From Novosphingobium sp. (lineage in GTDB: Bacteria > Pseudomonadota > Alphaproteobacteria > Sphingomonadales > Sphingomonadaceae), in contig NZ_JBCNLP010000006.1 in the NCBI RefSeq assembly GCF_039595395.1, positions 1,865,001 through 1,929,000 of the forward strand: a stretch of DNA of 64,000 nt, given 5' to 3'. Both the position numbers and the translations under genes were made by a program. Below the pieces are notes generated by a model, which was not told the DNA's origin, searched no databases, and saw nothing but the letters and a program-made list of their open reading frames with translations. Positions 22,592 through 31,489 of this stretch are shown here, piece after piece. Each line of letters opens with the position of its first letter. The first letter of the stretch is position 1.

Positions 22592-25263
22592 CAGAACTCC
22601 ACGCGCCCGCCGAACAGGATGGTGCGGCCATAATACTGGATTTCATTGTAGCGGTTTTCCGTGCCGCTGTAGGAATAGCTCCTGGCTCCGGCGATGTTGA
22701 TCGCTTCCAGACTGATGGTGGTTCTGGGCATCACGCGCAGGGACAGATTTCCGTCAAGCGAGCCGAAGGGCGCGACATAGATTTCCGTCTGGGTGGTGCT
22801 GCCGCTGCTCGAGAGATACTTGCCGCGCCAGACATAGGACAGACGGGCCGAGATCGGACCCTTTTCGTAAAAGCCGACAAGGTTGAAGCTGTCCTTGGAC
22901 AGTCCGATCAACTGGTTGACGATGGGGCGGGCGCCCGCCGTGTAGCTCGCTTCCACCGAGGTGTGGGTGTAGGACGCCTGCATGCCGAGCCCGTCGAAGG
23001 GCTGGGGCAGGAAGCTGAAGACCTGATGATAGGCCGCCTCAAGGCCATAGACCTTGGCTTGCCCGCCATTGACCTGCGTGCTGAGCAGCACCGTGCCGCG
23101 CCCGGGAATGTCAATGTTGACGTTCTGGGCGGTGATGTAATCATCCATCTTCTTGTAGAACAGCGCGCCCGTCAGCGAGCCGTCGCGGCGGAAATACCAC
23201 TCCAGCGACCCGTCGAACTGGGTGGCTAGGAAGGGCTTGAGGTCCGGGTTGCCGCCGCTGGCCGTCTGCGCGTCGGTCGACACGCTGATCTGCGGGGAGC
23301 TTTGCGTGATGTTGGGGCGCGTCAGCACGCGGCTTGCGGCCAGGCGGCCGATCAGCGTGGGGGTGAGTTCCGCGCGCAGGTTGAAGCTGGGCAGCCAGTT
23401 GTTGAAGGTCTTGGGGAAGCTGACGGCCGTGGGCGAGGAGCCGGTCGTCAGCGTGCCGCTGGCCACCTGATCGGTGTGCACATAGCGCACGCCGACATTG
23501 CCCGTGACGTCGATGCCGCCAAGCTGGAAGCCGTAATCGCCCCGCAGATAACCGCCCAGCACCTTTTCCGTCACGATGTAGGAGGCACGCAAGTCGCTGG
23601 CCGAAAGGGGCGCGTTCTTCACGGCATCGGTGAAGAGCGTGTTGTAGAAAGCACTGGTGATTGGCGCGGGCCATGTGCGCGGGAAGTTGCCGCCGACGCC
23701 GGAGAGGAAGCTGTCGAAGGGCAACGGCTCCGAAGCATTGGGCACCACCTGGGAGATCGGGCGCAACGGACTGCTGGTGGAGCCCACCGTGAAATCACGG
23801 CGCCAGTAATCGCGCTTGCGCCAGTGATATTCGAAACCGCCCTGCAGCTTGGTCAGGAAGCCATGCAGATCGTGGCCGACGTCGAGCCGGCCATAGTTGT
23901 CCCAGTCCTTGCTGTTCTTCGGTGCGATGTTGAAGGGGTAATAGGAATAGCTGGCCGGATTGTTCAGATCCGCCGTGGTGCTCAGCGTCGGCGCGACCTT
24001 GTAGCCGCCGGTCGCGTCATAGGTCAGGGGCGCGATCACCATCATGCGGCTGCGCACGGTGCCCTGCGCGAAGCTGGGATGATAGCTGTGCGCGAAGGAC
24101 CAATTGGCGTTGGCGGAAATATGCCATTCGCCCGGATTCCAGAGCTGCTTGAGCCCGACATTGACCAGATCGTGGCGATTCAGGCTGTATTCGCGTGAGG
24201 CCATGAAGCGCACATTGTTGATCGTGGCGCGCGTGACCGTATCGCCCGAAATGGTGAAGGAGCCGGGCACGATGCTTGTGCCAGGGTCTCCGGCATAGCG
24301 GCTGCCGGGGCCGTCATCGGGGTAGATATCGAGGCCGAACTCGTCATAGGCGACATCGAGCCGGGTCAGCGACACATCGAGCGTCGTTTCCAGCTCCTTG
24401 GAGGGGCGCCACTGGGCCGAGAGCAGGCCCGAGTAACGCTTGCGATCCTCATTCTCCACCGTGGGGCGGGTACGGATCGGCACGTAATAATTGCCGCCAA
24501 GAGCGCTGGTGAAGCGCGGCACGATGCTCCAGCCGGTGTTGTAGAAGCGGTCGTTGCGAACGGCCTTGGCCCAATGCTGGCCGCCCACCAGAATGCCGAA
24601 AGTGCCATCCTTGCTCTTGAAGCTGGTCAGCACGGTGGCGTTGGGCTTCACCTTGCCGGTCATAGAGGTGTAAGTGCCGCGCAGGTTCAGCGTGGTCTTG
24701 GTGCCGACTTCCAGCGGGTGGAAGGTCTTGACGTCGATGTTGCCGCCCAGCGCGCCCTCGGTCATGTCGGCCGTCGGCGTTTTCACCACGTCGATCTGCG
24801 AGACGAATTCGGCGGGCAACATCTCGAAGCGGAACTGGCGGCCATTGGCGCCGCCGTTCTCGATCAGATCGTTGATGGCAACGGTGCGGCCATTGACCAG
24901 CGTGCTCTGGAATTGCGGGCCGAGGCCGCGGACGCTAACGTAGAGCCCTTCACCGCGCGGCCGCGTGATCGCGACGCCGGTGACAAGCTGCAGGGCTTCG
25001 GCAACGTTCTGGGTGGGGAATTTGCCGATGTCGGTAGAGTTGATCGAGTCCACGCCATAGGCTGCGCGGCGCTTGGTTTCGGTCGCTGCGGCCAGACTGC
25101 GCGCATAGGTTCCGGTTACGACAATGTCGCCGGCATTCGGCGCGCCATCATCCGAACTGACCGGCGCGGGCGAGCTATTCTGCGCATGCGCGGCCAGAGG
25201 CGCAACGCATGTAAAAAAGGCGAGCGGAAGCGGCGCGCAAATCAAGCGCGAATAACGTGACAT
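22591..25263 (-). CDS. TonB-dependent receptor (Caulobacter type)
   Basis: The ATG at 25263 (MSRYSRLICAPLPLAFF) has AGGGGAA upstream and gives 890 residues with a signal peptide. The plug contains DIVVTGTYARSL and IGKFPTQNVAEALQLVTGVAITR, typical of Caulobacter-type receptors, and the barrel ends in RTILFGGRVEF with the C-terminal aromatic needed for membrane insertion. It imports a substrate across the outer membrane using TonB. Position in one operon with a phosphoinositide phospholipase C and a phytase-like phosphatase suggests a phosphorylated inositol compound or a product of it. An extension to 25290 is possible but less likely. Confidence 0.93.
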   Translation of the reverse strand: MSRYSRLICAPLPLAFFTCVAPLAAHAQNSSPAPVSSDDGAPNAGDIVVTGTYARSLAAATETKRRAAYGVDSINSTDIGKFPTQNVAEALQLVTGVAITRPRGEGLYVSVRGLGPQFQSTLVNGRTVAINDLIENGGANGRQFRFEMLPAEFVSQIDVVKTPTADMTEGALGGNIDVKTFHPLEVGTKTTLNLRGTYTSMTGKVKPNATVLTSFKSKDGTFGILVGGQHWAKAVRNDRFYNTGWSIVPRFTSALGGNYYVPIRTRPTVENEDRKRYSGLLSAQWRPSKELETTLDVSLTRLDVAYDEFGLDIYPDDGPGSRYAGDPGTSIVPGSFTISGDTVTRATINNVRFMASREYSLNRHDLVNVGLKQLWNPGEWHISANANWSFAHSYHPSFAQGTVRSRMMVIAPLTYDATGGYKVAPTLSTTADLNNPASYSYYPFNIAPKNSKDWDNYGRLDVGHDLHGFLTKLQGGFEYHWRKRDYWRRDFTVGSTSSPLRPISQVVPNASEPLPFDSFLSGVGGNFPRTWPAPITSAFYNTLFTDAVKNAPLSASDLRASYIVTEKVLGGYLRGDYGFQLGGIDVTGNVGVRYVHTDQVASGTLTTGSSPTAVSFPKTFNNWLPSFNLRAELTPTLIGRLAASRVLTRPNITQSSPQISVSTDAQTASGGNPDLKPFLATQFDGSLEWYFRRDGSLTGALFYKKMDDYITAQNVNIDIPGRGTVLLSTQVNGGQAKVYGLEAAYHQVFSFLPQPFDGLGMQASYTHTSVEASYTAGARPIVNQLIGLSKDSFNLVGFYEKGPISARLSYVWRGKYLSSSGSTTQTEIYVAPFGSLDGNLSLRVMPRTTISLEAINIAGARSYSYSGTENRYNEIQYYGRTILFGGRVEF

Positions 25264-26036
25264 GGAATGTTTCCCCTGTTTGCCGAACATTCGAGCAGCA
25301 AGGGGCGGCGATTAAAATCGCATCATTTCACGCTTGTGACATCACATTATTTTTCTGCAATTTGTTTTCTATATATATTTTATATATTGATTATCGTTGG
25401 TTTTGTTTGCATCGTAAGAAAAGCTGCCTATCGATTTTGACAGTCATGGTCGGCATAACATTTGATTGCTGAGCCACCTTTTAGATAATTGACTGAAGAT
25501 AACAGCCAAAACTCCGTAAATCTTCACCTTCCCGATGATAAATATCATTCTTCGCGCATGAAACCATGCCAATGTGTCTGGCGATCCTTTATACCCGCAA
25601 TCATCAATGACCAGGCGTATAACGCCACTGCCGAGCAGCAGGGTGAGGCGCAAAGCGCGCAACCGATGCTGGAAATCCTTCCTACGGCTGGTGCAGCGGG
25701 CTGAAAGCATCCGGCCTTTTAACGAAGCGTGTCGTACTTTTGCGCGTCTTCCGGAACCGATCCACGCGCCTATCGCCTGAATGATTTCGCACGCAATCGC
25801 ACCCTTCCTTTCCAAAGGACGCTGGCGCGGTCGGGTCACCTTGCAGGAGAAGCTCGAACCATCGGCTCCAGCTTGATGGCCGATTGAGATCAACTGACCC
25901 AAGCAGTTTGGGGCTTGCTGCAAAATACTGCGGAAGCTGCGCTGGAAGGGGTGCGCACGATTGCACACGATCGTGTTCCATTTCGTGGTGTAGCTTTGGG
26001 CGCGAGCCACGAGGAACCCCGGCAAGGCAGGGTTTG
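25264..26036. other. Non-coding region upstream of the receptor operon
   Basis: About 25330-25470 is very AT-rich (including TATATATATTTTATATATTG) and should hold the receptor promoter. The remaining 560 bases up to the transposase remnant show no ORF with recognisable protein character, and may be decayed insertion DNA. Confidence 0.5.
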
Positions 26037-26465
26037 TCAGGCTGGCACGGCGACCGCAAGCGTGACGAAGGCACTATTGCTGACTTGGGCGCGACTTTCC
26101 AGCGTCATGTAGCGCCCGCGCTGGACCGCCCACTCGTCGTTCATTTCGAGCAGGACGGCGCCGATCAGGCGGGTGATGCTGGCCTCGTTGGGAAAGATGC
26201 CGACGACATCGGCCCGACGCTTGATTTCTTTGTTGCTCCTTTCCAGTGGATTGGTAACCGGTATGAGGATGTCGGTGCCGAAGTTTCTGCTGCGACTCGT
26301 GGGTAGTGGCGTATGGTGCGAGTGCAGCTTAATCCGGTGCGAGGCCGGGAAGTGCATATAGGCCAGCACCTCATCTTCGCTGCTGTCCATCTGCGCGGCC
26401 AACTTGGGTACACTGGGTCGCAATCGGTCGGCGACCGGAGCCGCCCACAGCCTGCCTCTCGCGGC
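26037..26465 (-). pseudogene. IS256-family transposase, C-terminal remnant
   Basis: The frame reads VADRLRPSVPKLAAQMD, then LAYMHFPASHRIKLHS, then NPLERSNKEIKRRADVVGIF and EMNDEWAVQRGRYMTLE, the conserved end of IS256-group (Mutator-like) transposases. In intact members KLHS runs directly into (T)NP-ER; here about 22 extra residues intervene. The frame is closed by a TGA at 26466-26468 and the N-terminal two thirds, with the catalytic acidic residues, is absent. It is therefore dead. It lies about 95 bases beyond the 3' end of the group II intron. Confidence 0.88.
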
Positions 26466-26642
26466 TCACGCTGACAGAGCGGTCGTTCCCGCCTCCAATG
26501 GGGCCTGTCGAAACTTGCCATACATTCAGGTGCTGGCCGAGCGTCGAGAATAACAAAAAGTGGTAGAGTCGGGAGGTGACGCGGTGACGTGCGGCGCGCC
26601 TGTGGGGCTTGCCAGACGTTCCGTTTTCACCCCCCGCTCGGC

Positions 26643-26675
26643 GAACCGGGCGTGCAGATTTCCCGCACCCGGCTC
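26643..26675 (-). ncRNA. Group II intron domain V hairpin
   Basis: On the minus strand the 33 bases read GAGCCGGGTGCGGGAAAT and then CTGCACGCCCGGTTC. This folds into the conserved domain V helix with a GAAA-type tetraloop region, the catalytic core of the ribozyme. It lies 13 bases after the maturase stop. Confidence 0.88.
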
Positions 26676-26687
26676 TCGGACAAGACA

Positions 26688-28019
26688 TCACGCCTTCGCC
26701 CACGACGAGCCACGTCCAAGCTTGGTCAGGCGTACGAGGCCGATGGTCTCGTAGAGGTACTCGTCTGGATAGGTCCGAGCCCTGCGTCGCTTGCCTCGAT
26801 GTTTGATACGCAGCCACCGACGCACCCGCACCAACGTATAGCTGTCGACGGCCCGGTATGCCTTGCTCGTTGTGCCGACCGAGAAATAGTTGGCCCAACC
26901 GCGTAGCACCCGGTTGATCTTGGCTATCAGTACTGCGGAATCCTGCCACGTAGACGTCATCTCGGTCAGCGCGTGGATTTTCTCAACCGCGTGCTTGATG
27001 CTCTTCTTCGACGGTCGGTAGCCCATGCGGGCTCTTCCCGTCGTCGGAGAGTACATCCGACCGAATGTGTATCCCAGAAAGTCGAACGTCTCGTCCGGTA
27101 CCTTGCAGATGCGTGTCTTTTCCTCGTTCACCGTCAACTTCAGTTTGCCCATCAACCTGCGCATATGGTCGAGCGCAGCTTCCGCGCTGCCCTTCTGGCA
27201 CAGGATGACGAGGTCGTCGGCATAGGTGACGAGCCGAGCGCCAAGACGTTGCCCAAGACCGAGCTTCCGCCACCCCAACACGAACCGGCGCATGTACAGA
27301 TTTGCCAGCAATGGTGAGATGGGTGACCCCTGCGGGATGCCGCGTCGCTGATCCTTGGCCACCGTCGTTCGTGTCTTCCTGCCTTTGTCGTCGGTTTCCT
27401 CGACAGCGCAGTCCAGCCACAGTCTGATCAGATGCAGCACGCGTGGATCGACGATCCGGCGGGCTAAGGACTTCATCAGCTCGGGATGGGGAATGCTGCC
27501 GAAGTAGTCGGCAAGGTCGGCGTCCACGACATCGGGACGACCATGGAACAGCTGATCCTCCACCTCGATCACGGCCTGCTGAGCATTACGCCCAGCTCGG
27601 TAGGCATAGATCTCCGGCGGAAGGTCGGCCTCAAAGATCGGCTCCAACACCAGCATTGCTGCTGTCATGCAGACCCGATCCCGCACGGTGGAAATGCCCA
27701 GCGGCCTGAGTTTGCCATTGGCTTTCGGTATATGGACCCGCCTGATCGGTTCCGGTCGATACGTCTCCTCTCTGATGGCACGCGCCAGTTCCGCCAGCCA
27801 CCGCTCGACGCCGTATGCCTCAATATCCGCGAAGTCCTGACCGTCTATCCCCGGTGCGCCCTTGTTGGAGCGGCACTGGGCATAGGCATGCGCCAGAATG
27901 TCGTCGCGGCTGATCTTGTCGTACAGCGCGTAAAAGCGATAGTCGGCTTCCGCCTTCGCTTTCGCGTGCAACGCCGTCTGCAGTTTCTGGACGCTTTTCG
28001 GAGTTGATAGGTTTCCCAA
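26688..28019 (-). CDS. ltrA: Group II intron reverse transcriptase/maturase
   Basis: The protein has 443 residues. Reverse transcriptase blocks are in order: LRPLGISTVRDRVCMTAAML, DVVDADLADYFGSI, RGIPQGSPISPLLANLYM and the catalytic YADD of LVTYADDLVIL. The maturase X domain follows (MGYRPSKKSIK, LRGWANYFSVG). No HNH endonuclease domain is seen after it, so target-primed insertion would rely on other primers. The start is a TTG at 28019, the only start after an in-frame TGA. It promotes splicing and retrotransposition of its host intron. Confidence 0.95.
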   Translation of the reverse strand: MGNLSTPKSVQKLQTALHAKAKAEADYRFYALYDKISRDDILAHAYAQCRSNKGAPGIDGQDFADIEAYGVERWLAELARAIREETYRPEPIRRVHIPKANGKLRPLGISTVRDRVCMTAAMLVLEPIFEADLPPEIYAYRAGRNAQQAVIEVEDQLFHGRPDVVDADLADYFGSIPHPELMKSLARRIVDPRVLHLIRLWLDCAVEETDDKGRKTRTTVAKDQRRGIPQGSPISPLLANLYMRRFVLGWRKLGLGQRLGARLVTYADDLVILCQKGSAEAALDHMRRLMGKLKLTVNEEKTRICKVPDETFDFLGYTFGRMYSPTTGRARMGYRPSKKSIKHAVEKIHALTEMTSTWQDSAVLIAKINRVLRGWANYFSVGTTSKAYRAVDSYTLVRVRRWLRIKHRGKRRRARTYPDEYLYETIGLVRLTKLGRGSSWAKA

Positions 28020-28788
28020 TCTCGCGGTCCCTCACTACTTGGTGCGTTCGCCTTGAACTGAGGCTCCTTCCCTCCACCGGCATTACCCGGCTTCCCCGGT
28101 ACTACGGGCCTCTCCGCCACCCCACCCCGCCCGTCCCATCCCTCGCGGGCGTCCGGTTGCTCGTCCCCGAGCACGTGATGGGGTTTCCCGTGTTGCGTGC
28201 GCTTTCCTTGTGTACATGCTGCCGCCACTACCCCGGTGTGGCGGATGGGTTCAGCGTCGCTCAAACTCCCCCATCCATATCAGCCTTCCCCGGAAGTCCG
28301 GCCGGGTCGGCCCACACATCGACGTTTTCGAGGTTTGCTCAGCGTTCACTCACGTTGCGGCCTGCACACTCGCACAGTCACCTATGTGACTGTCATCCAG
28401 GGGCTTCAGACATTTCGTCACCTCCATGCCTGCCCCGGTTGCTTCCGGCTGGAGCATAGCCGGGTGGGGCTTTCACCCACTGGAAAACGCCGCCTTGGCA
28501 CGGCGCACGGACAAAGCCGTCGTTGCAATCCGGCTCACCGAAGGTCAACTTCCCGCCAATTCCGCCACTCCCACGTTCGGCGACCTTAGGCCCTGAAGCG
28601 GGCAGGGCTGGCTATTAAGAGACCGATGACTTCCGAGCGTGGCTCACGCCCCCAGGCTGCGCATCACCGCGTCGCGCCGACCATGGAGGAATCTATAATC
28701 TAAAACTTATCAATATTGCCGTTTGAAGGCCATAGATGATGATATTACCGAAGCTTAGACCGGGGGCATTCCGATCAAGGAGTCCCCC

Positions 28789-30318
28789 ATGAACGATCTC
28801 TCACCCGATAATCGCACCCAATCCGCGCCGGAACGCGCTACCATCAATGACTTGCGCTCGGTGCTGGCGCGGCTGGAAAGCGTGCCCGGCCAGCTCCTCA
28901 TCACCGACCATCCCGTCGATCCCGACGCCCAACTGGCGGGCGTCTACAAGCGTATCGGCGCGGGCGGCACGGTCTCGCGCCCCACGCGCACCGGCCCGGC
29001 GATGATCTTCCGCAATGTAACCGGCTATCCCGACTCGCAGGTGCTGGTCGGGCTGATGGCCAGCCGCGAGCGCGTCGCTCTGCTGCTCGACAGCGCACCG
29101 CGGGATCTGGCCCGCCATATGGGCGAGGCCGTCGCCAATCCGGTGGCGCCGCTGCTGGTTTCGGGCGAAGGCTCGCCCTGTCAGGAACTGGTCTATCGCG
29201 CCGACGAACCCGGCTTCGACCTGCGCAAGCTGCTGCCCGCCCCCACCAACACGCCCGAGGATGCCGGTCCCTATTTCTGCCTCGGCCTGGTGTTGGGCAC
29301 CGATCCCGACGAGGGCCACAGCGATGTCACCATCCACCGCCTCTGCGTGCAGGGCAAGGATGAGTTGTCGATCTTCTTCGCGCCGGGCCGCCATATCGAC
29401 GCCTTCCGCCAGAAGGCCGAGGCACGCGGCGAGGCCCTGCCCGTCACCATCAACATGGGTCTGGACCCCGCCATTCCCATCGGCGCCTGTTTCGAGGCCC
29501 CCACCACCCCCTTCGGCTATGATGAGTTGGGCGTGGCAGGCGCGCTGCGCGGCGCACCGGTCGAGCTGGTGCCAGCCGTCACGGTGAACGAGCATTCCAT
29601 CGCCCGCGCCGAAATCGTCATCGAGGGCGAGATCCTGCCCGAACGCCGCATCCGCGAGGACATCAACACCGATACCGGCCATGCCATGCCCGAATTCCCC
29701 GGCTACACCGGCCCGGCGCACCCTGCCTTGCCCATCATCAAGGTCAAGGCGGTGACCATGCGCAAGGGCGCCATCCTGCAGACACTGGTGGGGCCCGGCG
29801 AGGAGCACACCAGCCTGGCGGGCATCCCCACCGAAGCCAGCATCCTCAACGCCTGCGAGGCGGCGCTGCCCGGCTTCGTCACCAATGTCTATGCTCATAC
29901 CTCGGGCGGCGGCAAGTTTCTGGCGGTGATCCAGGTCGCCAAGCGCGCGGCGGGCGACGAGGGCAAGCAGCGGCAGGCGGCGATCCTGGCGCTGGCAGCC
30001 TATCGCGAGTTGAAGAATGTTATTCTGATCGATGAGGATGTCGATCTCTTCGACACCGACGATGTGCTCTGGGCGATGCAGACGCGTTATCAGGGCGATG
30101 TCGACACGATGTTCCTGCCCAACGTACCGGGCCATATCCTCGACCCATCGCAGACGCCCGAGTACAATCCGGCCCTTTCGGTGCGCGGCAACAGCTGCAA
30201 GACCGTGTTCGATTGCACCGTGCCCTTCCATATGAAGGAGCATTTCAAGCGCGCCCAATTCGTCGAGGTTGACCCCGCTCCGTGGGCGCCGGAGCTGTTC
30301 AAGGGCGCGGCATCATGA
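28789..30318 (+). CDS. UbiD-family prenylated-FMN-dependent decarboxylase
   Basis: The protein has 509 residues, normal for UbiD. Hallmarks are DVTIHRLCVQGKDELSIFF, with the arginine of the E-R-E triad, and EIVIEGEILPERR, with the two glutamates. A strong AAGGAG lies six bases before the ATG. UbiX follows with an ATGA overlap, so cofactor maker and enzyme are made together. Such pairs reversibly decarboxylate aromatic acids or alpha,beta-unsaturated acids. The linked LysR gene suggests an inducible catabolic enzyme, not the housekeeping ubiquinone step. The exact substrate is unknown. Confidence 0.92.
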   Translation: MNDLSPDNRTQSAPERATINDLRSVLARLESVPGQLLITDHPVDPDAQLAGVYKRIGAGGTVSRPTRTGPAMIFRNVTGYPDSQVLVGLMASRERVALLLDSAPRDLARHMGEAVANPVAPLLVSGEGSPCQELVYRADEPGFDLRKLLPAPTNTPEDAGPYFCLGLVLGTDPDEGHSDVTIHRLCVQGKDELSIFFAPGRHIDAFRQKAEARGEALPVTINMGLDPAIPIGACFEAPTTPFGYDELGVAGALRGAPVELVPAVTVNEHSIARAEIVIEGEILPERRIREDINTDTGHAMPEFPGYTGPAHPALPIIKVKAVTMRKGAILQTLVGPGEEHTSLAGIPTEASILNACEAALPGFVTNVYAHTSGGGKFLAVIQVAKRAAGDEGKQRQAAILALAAYRELKNVILIDEDVDLFDTDDVLWAMQTRYQGDVDTMFLPNVPGHILDPSQTPEYNPALSVRGNSCKTVFDCTVPFHMKEHFKRAQFVEVDPAPWAPELFKGAAS

Positions 30319-30986
30319 GCGGGCGCACGCTGCTCGGCCGGTCGCGGGGCGCTGCCCCCGACCGGATGATCGTGGGCATCAGCGGCGCCACCGGCATCAT
30401 CTATGGCATTCGCGCGCTGGAGATGCTGCGCGCGGCGGGCGTTGAGAGCCATCTGGTGGTCTCACGCGCCGGGGACATGACGCGCGGCTATGAGACCGAT
30501 CTGACGCGTGAGCAGTTGCATGCACTGGCGGATCATGTCCACCCCATCGGCGATGTCGGCGCCAGCATCGCCAGCGGTTCGTTCCGCACGCTGGGTATGC
30601 TGATTGCACCCTGTTCGATGCGCACGCTGGCCGAAGTGGCCAGCGGCATCAGCTCCACCCTGCTGACCCGCGCCGCCGATGTGGTACTGAAAGAGCGCCG
30701 CCGGCTGGTGATGATGGTGCGCGAGACGCCATTGCACGGCGGCCATATCCGCAACATGGCCGCCGTGACCGAGATGGGGGCGATTTGCAGTCCGCCGGTG
30801 CCCGCTTTCTACACCAGGCCGCGCACGCTCGATGATATCGTCAACCATTCGGTGGCGCGCGCGCTCGACCTGTTCGACGTGGAGATGCCCGACATGATCC
30901 GCTGGGGCGAAGGAACGCCGCTGGAAGGCAATAGTACAGATCACGAGGACAGCGCGGTCGTCCCCCGGATCGAGCGGCGCGCATGA
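30315..30986 (+). CDS. UbiX-family flavin prenyltransferase
   Basis: The start at 30315 (MSGRTLLGRSRG) overlaps the UbiD stop by four bases and gives 223 residues. Recognisable segments are MIVGISGATGIIYGIRALEML (FMN binding), LLTRAADVVLKERRRLVMMV, RETPLHGGHIRNM and GAICSPPVPAFY near the end. The enzyme joins dimethylallyl phosphate to FMN to make the prenylated flavin used by UbiD. The N-terminus is about 25 residues longer than typical, so a later start at M28 is possible but lacks a better ribosome site. Confidence 0.92.
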   Translation: MSGRTLLGRSRGAAPDRMIVGISGATGIIYGIRALEMLRAAGVESHLVVSRAGDMTRGYETDLTREQLHALADHVHPIGDVGASIASGSFRTLGMLIAPCSMRTLAEVASGISSTLLTRAADVVLKERRRLVMMVRETPLHGGHIRNMAAVTEMGAICSPPVPAFYTRPRTLDDIVNHSVARALDLFDVEMPDMIRWGEGTPLEGNSTDHEDSAVVPRIERRA

Positions 30987-31489
30987 TCGCCCTGCCCCTC
31001 ATGGTGCGGGACTGGTGCCATGGCCTGGATAGCACGCTGGCCGCCGAGTTGTTGACCTGCCGCGCCGATGGCTGGCCGCATCTGGCCCATCTGAGCTGCG
31101 GTGAGGTGGTGATCGACACCATGGGTCAGCTCCGGCTGGCGCTCTGGGCCGGTTCGCGCGGGACCCACAATCTGGTGGCAACCGGGCAGGCCTGCCTGAT
31201 TCTGGCCAGCCCCGAAGGCGTGTTCGAGATCCGTCTGGCGCTGGTGGGCACCCTTGCCCTCCCCAGCCAAGCCTCCGGTCCGGATCTCCAAGGCTTCTGC
31301 CTCGAGCCAATTGCGGTATGCGACAAAAGTGCGCCCTATGCCAGCATCACCAGTGCGCTGCGCTTTGCCTTGCATGACCCGCAAACAGGACAGGCGCGCT
31401 GGGCGCAGCTACGGCAACAGCTGTTCGAGGTCCAAGTCGAAGCGCTGAATCGTGATGGGCCGGGCCAGTCACCGCTCTTGCGCGGCTAG
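30983..31489 (+). CDS. Small protein of the UbiD/UbiX operon, possibly an FMN-binding split-barrel protein
   Basis: The 168-residue protein overlaps the UbiX stop by four bases. The stretch ADGWPHLAHLSCGEVVI, then LWAGSRGTHNLVATGQACLI, resembles the pyridoxamine-phosphate-oxidase-like split barrel, which often binds flavin. The similarity is from pattern only. Its place suggests a role in flavin handling for the decarboxylase or in the next step of the pathway. Its last 21 bases overlap the end of the convergent LysR gene. Confidence 0.7.
   Translation: MIALPLMVRDWCHGLDSTLAAELLTCRADGWPHLAHLSCGEVVIDTMGQLRLALWAGSRGTHNLVATGQACLILASPEGVFEIRLALVGTLALPSQASGPDLQGFCLEPIAVCDKSAPYASITSALRFALHDPQTGQARWAQLRQQLFEVQVEALNRDGPGQSPLLRG

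Larger units (their letters stand above)
26560..28508 (-). mobile_element. Group II intron with its maturase gene
   Basis: The likely 5' end is GTGCGCCG at 28508, matching the GUGYG rule, followed by domain I text such as TTTTCCAGTGGGTGAAAGCC. A complete reverse transcriptase ORF lies inside (26688-28019). Domain V is at 26643-26675, and a domain VI helix pairs 26615-26630 with the GGGAGGTGA segment at 26571-26579. The 3' end should be at about 26560-26564 (minus-strand ACTCTACCAC). The element is about 1.95 kb and appears full-length and potentially mobile. The exact 3' junction is uncertain by a few bases. Confidence 0.85.

Noticed and set aside
25444..26025. Frames of 130-193 codons between the receptor operon and the transposase remnant
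   Set aside because: No domain, start signal or codon pattern supports them. They contain many arginine, serine and cysteine residues typical of non-coding frames.
28156..28162. A possible EBS1 sequence in the intron (GGACGA on the minus strand) pairing with TTGTCC at the 5' exon end
   Set aside because: Six bases with one wobble pair are too weak to call without folding domain I.
28801..30258. A 485-codon minus-strand frame opposite ubiD
   Set aside because: UbiD motifs on the plus strand are complete and a strong ribosome site precedes the gene. The opposite frame is compositional.
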